Below, one piece after another: positions 49,581-53,417 of a DNA stretch of 53,417 nucleotides. Source of the stretch: Chlorobiota bacterium (GTDB lineage: Bacteria; Bacteroidota; Ignavibacteria; OLB7); assembly GCA_016788565.1 (NCBI GenBank), contig JAEUSP010000132.1:1-53417 (forward strand), given 5' to 3'. The notes beneath the pieces were generated by a model. It ran no database searches and was not told the origin of the DNA. It saw only the letters and a list, made by a program, of their open reading frames with translations. Each line of letters opens with the position of its first letter. Positions within the stretch are counted from its first letter, which is position 1. The translations under genes and the position numbers were made by a program.

Positions 49581-51206
49581 ATGAATCACAGTCGAAGGAA
49601 CAGATTGCTTGCCAAGACCACAATGATCCTTGGCAGTTTGGTGGTGATGATGCTGCTCTCAAGCAGCAGTGCCCAAAGTCAATATCGGCAGTGGGTGGAT
49701 ACGACGTTGCCGAAGGTGGTGAAGCCGTATGGCGTTGGAGCCTCGGAGTTTTTGCTTGGCTCGTACAAGTACTTCTACACGAAAGACCGTCCGGTCACAG
49801 AGTTGTGGGATTACTACAACAGCATCGGCATCAGCACGGTGCTGTTGTGTGCATCGGATCATTACCGTTCGCAGTTTGACAGTTTTCTGTTGGCAACGAA
49901 TCGCCCACAGAACGGGCGGGTAATAGTAGCCGATGCGTGGAAGGTGATCCAAGCGACCTCGGCACGGGAGATTGAGTTTTACCCGTTCGATAGTTCACAA
50001 TCGCGGAAGTGGGGATACAACGAGTGTGTGGCGCTGAGCTATGATGATGATGTGACGCAGTTGAATGAAGAGTACGATCCAATGCTCCGTGAAGCGATCT
50101 ACGACGTATCGGATGCAGGGACCTTAGCGTTAGGTGACATCGCCTACAACTACCAGCCGTATCAGTTCTCCTCGTTTCGGCAAGTCGAAGCTGGGAGTGG
50201 GTGGCGGACGGTTCACCCCGATAGCGTTCTCAATCGCTATCAACTCTCGTTAGACACCATCGGCAAAACCTACTACATCGCCCTGACCGGGCATCTGTTC
50301 GAAGGTGGATCTGCAAGCCAGAACGCTCAACTGTTCCGCATTGAGGTTTGGCATGAGGTAAACAAAGGGGAACCCTACTTCCCGCAAGGCGATAGTGTGA
50401 TGCAGACGGCAACAGACAATCTCTCCTCACTCTATCGAACGGTGTATGTGCTGAAACAGGACCTTGATCGTAGTTCTTCCTCTGAACCGTACAACAAGTA
50501 CCACACCTTTTCCATCCCCATAAATCTTGGTGGTTGCAGCGGGTGCATGAGCGGGCCTTTACAGCATAGCAGCGCCGAGTCTCGCCAGTTCAACCTGAAG
50601 GTCTATTACGAAGGTGGGGAAAAAGTAGCCTTGCGATCGGTCGCCATCCGCGATTCGATTGCTGAGATGATGATTGGAACTGGAAACGAAAGTGTGCAAT
50701 ATCGAGACCTGCTGTTGGATAGCCTTACCACCTTGCTTCGCAACACCGATGGTTCGCTTCGCTCCCAGATCATCACCGTCTATGGGAAGGATGAACCCCG
50801 CTACGAATACTTTGCCGGGGCGCGGGAACTCAACAAGATGCTTCGCGCAAACTTCAACGTCGGGGGCGATAGCCTTAGCACTGAAACCGCCCTTGCAGTC
50901 CCCCACCACCAAGACCTTGGAACCAGCAACACGTTATGGTGGGAAACCTACGTGAACGAGCCGTTCGACAAAACATTAGGCTGGAGCGGAACAAATCTTG
51001 CCGAACGATTTGGGGTTGATCTTGACAGCCAACCTCCGGCATTAAAGGAGCATAATGGAGGGCGGTTCACAATCCCCGAGATGTTCTCGTTGGCCAACAT
51101 CCTCACTACTTCCTACACAACGCTTCAGCAGAAGATTGAGAGCTTCAATGAGATGTACAACCAGATGTACTGGGGACGATACACCCCGTATGAACCATCG
51201 TTCTAG
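49581..51206 (+). CDS. Exported protein of unknown family
   Basis: 541 residues. It has one of the best Shine-Dalgarno sites in the window (GGGGGAGGA, about 7 nt before ATG) and a signal peptide (TTMILGSLVVMMLLSSSSAQSQ). The mature protein mixes helical and beta segments (GASEFLLGSYKYFYTKDRPVTELWDYYNSIGIST, ISTVLLCASDHYRSQ, TVYGKDEPRYEYFAGARELNKML). One CSGC pair occurs in LGGCSGCMSG. No catalytic motif or known domain stands out. There is no T9SS sorting domain, unlike its neighbour, so the protein may be periplasmic or may have lost its C-terminal part. Lower GC than the surroundings. Confidence 0.75.
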   Translation: MNHSRRNRLLAKTTMILGSLVVMMLLSSSSAQSQYRQWVDTTLPKVVKPYGVGASEFLLGSYKYFYTKDRPVTELWDYYNSIGISTVLLCASDHYRSQFDSFLLATNRPQNGRVIVADAWKVIQATSAREIEFYPFDSSQSRKWGYNECVALSYDDDVTQLNEEYDPMLREAIYDVSDAGTLALGDIAYNYQPYQFSSFRQVEAGSGWRTVHPDSVLNRYQLSLDTIGKTYYIALTGHLFEGGSASQNAQLFRIEVWHEVNKGEPYFPQGDSVMQTATDNLSSLYRTVYVLKQDLDRSSSSEPYNKYHTFSIPINLGGCSGCMSGPLQHSSAESRQFNLKVYYEGGEKVALRSVAIRDSIAEMMIGTGNESVQYRDLLLDSLTTLLRNTDGSLRSQIITVYGKDEPRYEYFAGARELNKMLRANFNVGGDSLSTETALAVPHHQDLGTSNTLWWETYVNEPFDKTLGWSGTNLAERFGVDLDSQPPALKEHNGGRFTIPEMFSLANILTTSYTTLQQKIESFNEMYNQMYWGRYTPYEPSF

Positions 51207-51231
51207 TCCGTTGATAGAACCTCAATTTTTT
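51200..51231 (+). terminator. Terminator of the 541-aa protein gene
   Basis: GTTCTA (51200-51205) and TAGAAC (51215-51220) form a short stem followed by CTCAA and a T6 run at 51226-51231. The left arm overlaps the stop codon. Weak stem, good tail. Confidence 0.5.
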
Positions 51232-51261
51232 CTCCTGCTAATTTCCCCCTCCCAGCATCAG

Positions 51262-52218
51262 CTACACCTTCACTTCCCAGCGTTCCTCCCACAGCCTCAC
51301 AACCCAGGGGTACATCCAGAAAACCAGGAAGGCCAGGGCGGTTCCGGCCATCATATCTACCATGTAGTGGTAGCGGAGGTAGATGGTGGAGACCACCACA
51401 CTAACCCCACCAACGGTGACAAACCAACGCCAACGCGAACGAAGCCGCCACGCCATTAACATTCCCAACACCGACATCATCGTGTGACCGCTTGGCATAC
51501 AGTCGCGGTTGACAACGGCGTAGGGGTCGGTCATCTGGGGGGTGATGTTGTTGCCAGCATTGATAAATGCACGGAACGGCTCGGTGAGCAGCACCCCCGG
51601 AAGCTCGCGGTCAATAGAGTGGAAATCATGGACTTGGAACCGGGGGCCAATCGCCGGCATCGCGAAATAGCAAAGGTAGCTTAGGAAAAAACCGAGCAGC
51701 AGCACCATCGAATAAATGCGGAACTGGCGCATGGCGTTTTGGCGGTAAAACCCAACCGCCGGGAACACCAACATCAACTGGAAGAAGTTGTACCACACCT
51801 GCAAGTATTCTGTCAGGAATGGGTTGGCAAAGCGGTATATCCATTCGGTTGGATTTACGCCAAACAATGCACGATCCCACGCCGCCAAAACATCATCGTA
51901 GTTTACCGGGTGAACCAGCGGGATGTAGTTGTGGATTTGGGCGTAAAACATATACCCGATTGGCAACACGTAGAACGACCGGAAGATGTGCGCCAACCGC
52001 CCTCCCGTTTGGTCATACCAAAGCGGAATGGCAACCGTTGCCAGGGCAACAAGAAGGTTCAGTTGCAGGATTGCAAAGGGGGATGAAATCTGGGGAAGGA
52101 AGACCAAACAGAGCGTGGTATAAACCAGCAACATGAACAAGATCATGTACTCCGTGCTCCAGAGTGCGTGGCGCAGCGTGCCCCACAGATTTTCCCGCTC
52201 ACGGTTTCCCGCTGCCAC
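51262..52218 (-). CDS. PAP2-family membrane phosphatase
   Basis: About 318 residues with six or more transmembrane helices. The PAP2 phosphatase motifs are partly visible: CMPSGHTMM (motif 2, the catalytic His) and RYHYMVDMMAG (motif 3). Residues RFANPFLTEYLQVWYNFFQLMLVFP and LSYLCYFAMPAIGPRF mark the AUR1/inositolphosphotransferase-like subgroup. It probably dephosphorylates or transfers phosphate on lipids in the membrane. The start is uncertain. The frame is open to ATG 52326 (128 nt inside rsmA); GTG 52218, with AGGCGG before it, overlaps rsmA by only 20 nt and is my choice; ATG 52146 would begin at the first helix. Confidence 0.8.
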   Translation of the reverse strand: MAAGNRERENLWGTLRHALWSTEYMILFMLLVYTTLCLVFLPQISSPFAILQLNLLVALATVAIPLWYDQTGGRLAHIFRSFYVLPIGYMFYAQIHNYIPLVHPVNYDDVLAAWDRALFGVNPTEWIYRFANPFLTEYLQVWYNFFQLMLVFPAVGFYRQNAMRQFRIYSMVLLLGFFLSYLCYFAMPAIGPRFQVHDFHSIDRELPGVLLTEPFRAFINAGNNITPQMTDPYAVVNRDCMPSGHTMMSVLGMLMAWRLRSRWRWFVTVGGVSVVVSTIYLRYHYMVDMMAGTALAFLVFWMYPWVVRLWEERWEVKV

Positions 52219-53020
52219 CCGCTGCCGCCTGCGCGAATACGCGGGCGAGGCGGAGGAAGTCCTCGATGCTAAGTTCTTCGGCCCGTTGCTGGGGGCCAAT
52301 TCCTGCGGTTCTGAGAAGCTCTTCACGATGTTCTGGATTTCCGATCAATTGGGCTAACGAGTTGCGCAAGGTTTTTCGCCGCTGGCTAAACGCAGCGCGC
52401 ACAATCTGCCGATGCTGTTTTGCGATTCCTTCAAGCTCGGGCCGTTCGGTAAATTGCAACCGAACCACTGCCGAGTTCACGTTCGGTGGCGGGTGGAAGC
52501 AGCGCGGGCCAACATTGAACAGCTTCTTCACTTCGGCATGGGTTTGCAGCCCCACCGAAAGGATTCCATACTCCTTTGTGCGTGGCCGCGCCACCAAGCG
52601 TTCGGCAACTTCAAGCTGCATCATCAAGGTGGCATCACTAACGGTGGGGCAGGCATCAATCAGGTGGAACAGGATGGGGCTGGTGATGTAGTACGGGATA
52701 TTTCCAATAACCCGCAATCGTTCAACGCCACTGCCGGAAGCAATCTGCGCAAGGTCAACCGTCAGGAAATCTTGCTCAATTACCTCCACTTTCCCCTGGA
52801 ACTCTGTTCGGATTCGTGCGGCGGCGCGTGGGTCCAGCTCAACAGCAATCAGGCGGCATCCTTGTTCGGAAAGCAATCCCGTCAGCGCCCCTTCGCCGGG
52901 GCCAATCTCCACCACAACGTCTTCCGGCTTTGGGGCGAACTGGCTCACGATTTTTTCGGCGATGTTCCGGTCGCTTAAAAAATGTTGGCCAAGCGATTTT
53001 TTGGGGAGTATCCGTTCCAT
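52199..53020 (-). CDS. rsmA: 16S rRNA dimethyladenosine transferase RsmA (KsgA)
   Basis: 273 residues from ATG 53020, the usual KsgA length; the open extension to 53188 covers a leader region and is rejected. It dimethylates the two adjacent adenines in the 3'-terminal hairpin of 16S rRNA late in 30S assembly. The N-terminus KKSLGQHFLSDRNIAEKIV, SAM motif I VVVEIGPGEGALTGLL (about 35-50), the acidic VELDPRA and the catalytic GNIPYYITSPIL are intact. The C-terminal helical part has SQRRKTLRNSLAQL. It overlaps the PAP2 gene. It is preceded by a leader of about 265 nt with its own small ORF and hairpins. Confidence 0.96.
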   Translation of the reverse strand: MERILPKKSLGQHFLSDRNIAEKIVSQFAPKPEDVVVEIGPGEGALTGLLSEQGCRLIAVELDPRAAARIRTEFQGKVEVIEQDFLTVDLAQIASGSGVERLRVIGNIPYYITSPILFHLIDACPTVSDATLMMQLEVAERLVARPRTKEYGILSVGLQTHAEVKKLFNVGPRCFHPPPNVNSAVVRLQFTERPELEGIAKQHRQIVRAAFSQRRKTLRNSLAQLIGNPEHREELLRTAGIGPQQRAEELSIEDFLRLARVFAQAAAGGSGKP

Positions 53021-53097
53021 GATGCTTTGGGGCAAAATACCACATTGAGCAAAGGGGCGCGCACCGCCCAGAACAAAGCCCGCTACCGAAGCAACAC

Positions 53098-53130
53098 AAA
53101 GCCCCGCCCGGCATTGCCGAACGAGGCTTT
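53098..53130 (-). terminator. Attenuator-like hairpin in rsmA leader
   Basis: In minus-strand RNA, 53116-53130 and 53098-53112 form a 15-bp stem with a 3-nt loop. Three of the pairs are G-U, so the stem is complete only in the leftward transcript. It is followed by GUGUUGCUU rather than a clean U-tract, so termination would be weak; it sits 77 nt before the rsmA start. Confidence 0.5.
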
Positions 53131-53163
53131 TAATTCCGTAGCAGCTTCCTCCTGAAAACGGTG

Positions 53164-53205
53164 CTAGCGATTCAGGAAGGAGGCCCACGTCATACTATCA
53201 GACAT
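53164..53205 (-). CDS. 13-aa leader ORF MSDSMTWASFLNR
   Basis: ATG at 53205 to TAG at 53164. It is preceded 7 nt away by AAGGAGG within AAGGAGGTGATCC (53207-53219), the exact complement of the 16S rRNA 3' end, far stronger than any other start in the window. The coding sequence contains CCTCCTT (minus strand, 53177-53183), which can pair with the Shine-Dalgarno and hide it. The peptide has no known family. It looks like a regulatory leader ORF for rsmA. Confidence 0.55.
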   Translation of the reverse strand: MSDSMTWASFLNR

Positions 53206-53219
53206 GGGATCACCTCCTT
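53206..53219 (-). promoter_or_regulatory. Full-length Shine-Dalgarno, potentially masked
   Basis: AAGGAGGTGATCCC on the minus strand, a 13-nt perfect complement to the 16S 3' tail (GGATCACCTCCTT). A 7-bp pairing with CCTCCTT at 53177-53183 would sequester it. Next to that, TCCTGAA (53171-53177) pairs with TTCAGGA (53150-53156); the two helices share the base at 53177 and so compete at that point. Confidence 0.65.
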
Positions 53220-53293
53220 GTTTTGCAGGGAACCATGATTCGCGCCCGAAGCCTCCCTGACAGTACCCCCGGCGCAGCACAATTACGGGGAGC

Positions 53294-53322
53294 AATATAG
53301 CCCCAGCAATGCGGGAGCGCAA
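53294..53322 (-). promoter_or_regulatory. Predicted sigma-70-like promoter for rsmA leader
   Basis: On the minus strand TTGCGC (53322-53317), a 17-nt spacer and TATATT (53299-53294). Transcription would begin near 53286 and give a leader of about 265 nt before rsmA. A 6-bp CAGGGA/TCCCTG hairpin (53254-53259 with 53226-53231) lies in the early leader. Confidence 0.45.
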
Positions 53323-53417
53323 GGGGGGATGAAAAATAATTTTGCAATTCCCCACAATTATTTTTCTAACCGGTCATCCCAGCTAATCGGCTCCACCTCG
53401 CACAGCACCGACTCTAG

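Noticed and set aside
53207-53219. GGATCACCTCCTT on the plus strand, identical to the 3' end of 16S rRNA
   Set aside because: The sequence on either side bears no resemblance to the rest of 16S rRNA. The match is better explained as a full-length Shine-Dalgarno on the minus strand, at proper distance from an ATG.

Overview
The window is a stretch of bacterial chromosome, mostly GC-rich, densely coding on both strands, with no plasmid, phage or rRNA/tRNA genes that I can see. Several large exported proteins end in a C-terminal domain of the type IX secretion (T9SS) sorting type. They are built from choice-of-anchor D, SBBP, FG-GAP and CotH/lamin-tail modules. Together with weak Shine-Dalgarno use at most starts, this points to the FCB group, most likely a Chlorobiota/Ignavibacteria/Kapabacteria-like lineage. 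That placement is inference; no marker gene settles it.

Layout. 0.4-2.7 kb: EamA-type exporter, quinolinate synthase (nadA) and a small Smr protein, ended by a strong hairpin. 2.8-3.3 kb: a non-coding, pyrimidine-rich array of hairpins with covarying arms. 3.3-6.9 kb: small exported Hcp-like protein, outer-membrane protein, sulfite-oxidase-like molybdoenzyme and lipoprotein cytochrome c. 7-13.5 kb: a homocysteine-methyltransferase-like/MTHFR fusion lacking the usual zinc cysteines, a Ppx/GppA phosphatase, a radical SAM protein, a J-like protein and a glycosyltransferase. 13.6-16.8 kb: FecA-like TonB receptor behind a WYL regulator, then a MITE-like repeat. 17-24 kb: methyltransferase, exported protein of unknown function, DUF445 protein, dicarboxylate/glutamate symporter, purine nucleoside phosphorylase, YitT protein. 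24-26.5 kb: CotH-family T9SS cargo. 26.5-31.2 kb: a leftward run msrB - DUF488 - UvrD/PcrA helicase - antitoxin-like gene - truncated second antitoxin copy - 155-aa protein - HNH endonuclease. The last part is AT-richer and sits next to a 158-bp direct duplication.

31.4-47 kb: two giant T9SS cargo proteins, a rhodanese, ClpS, a sugar-dehydrogenase-like beta-propeller lipoprotein, another lipoprotein, a lone MlaF-like ATPase and a two-domain OmpA protein translationally coupled to the second giant protein. 47-51.2 kb: an FG-GAP T9SS protein and an exported protein of unknown family, separated by 600 bp of nested palindromes. 51.3-53.4 kb: PAP2 phosphatase and rsmA, the latter behind a structured leader. 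The leader holds a 13-codon ORF with a full-length Shine-Dalgarno sequence that can be masked by its own coding sequence.

The points most worth following are: (1) the HNH/155-aa cassette that has taken over the start of a duplicated antitoxin gene; (2) the leader in front of rsmA; (3) the covarying hairpin array; (4) the methyltransferase-like/MTHFR fusion without zinc ligands and without a standard start codon. Functions are assigned by reading motifs by eye; no database search was possible.
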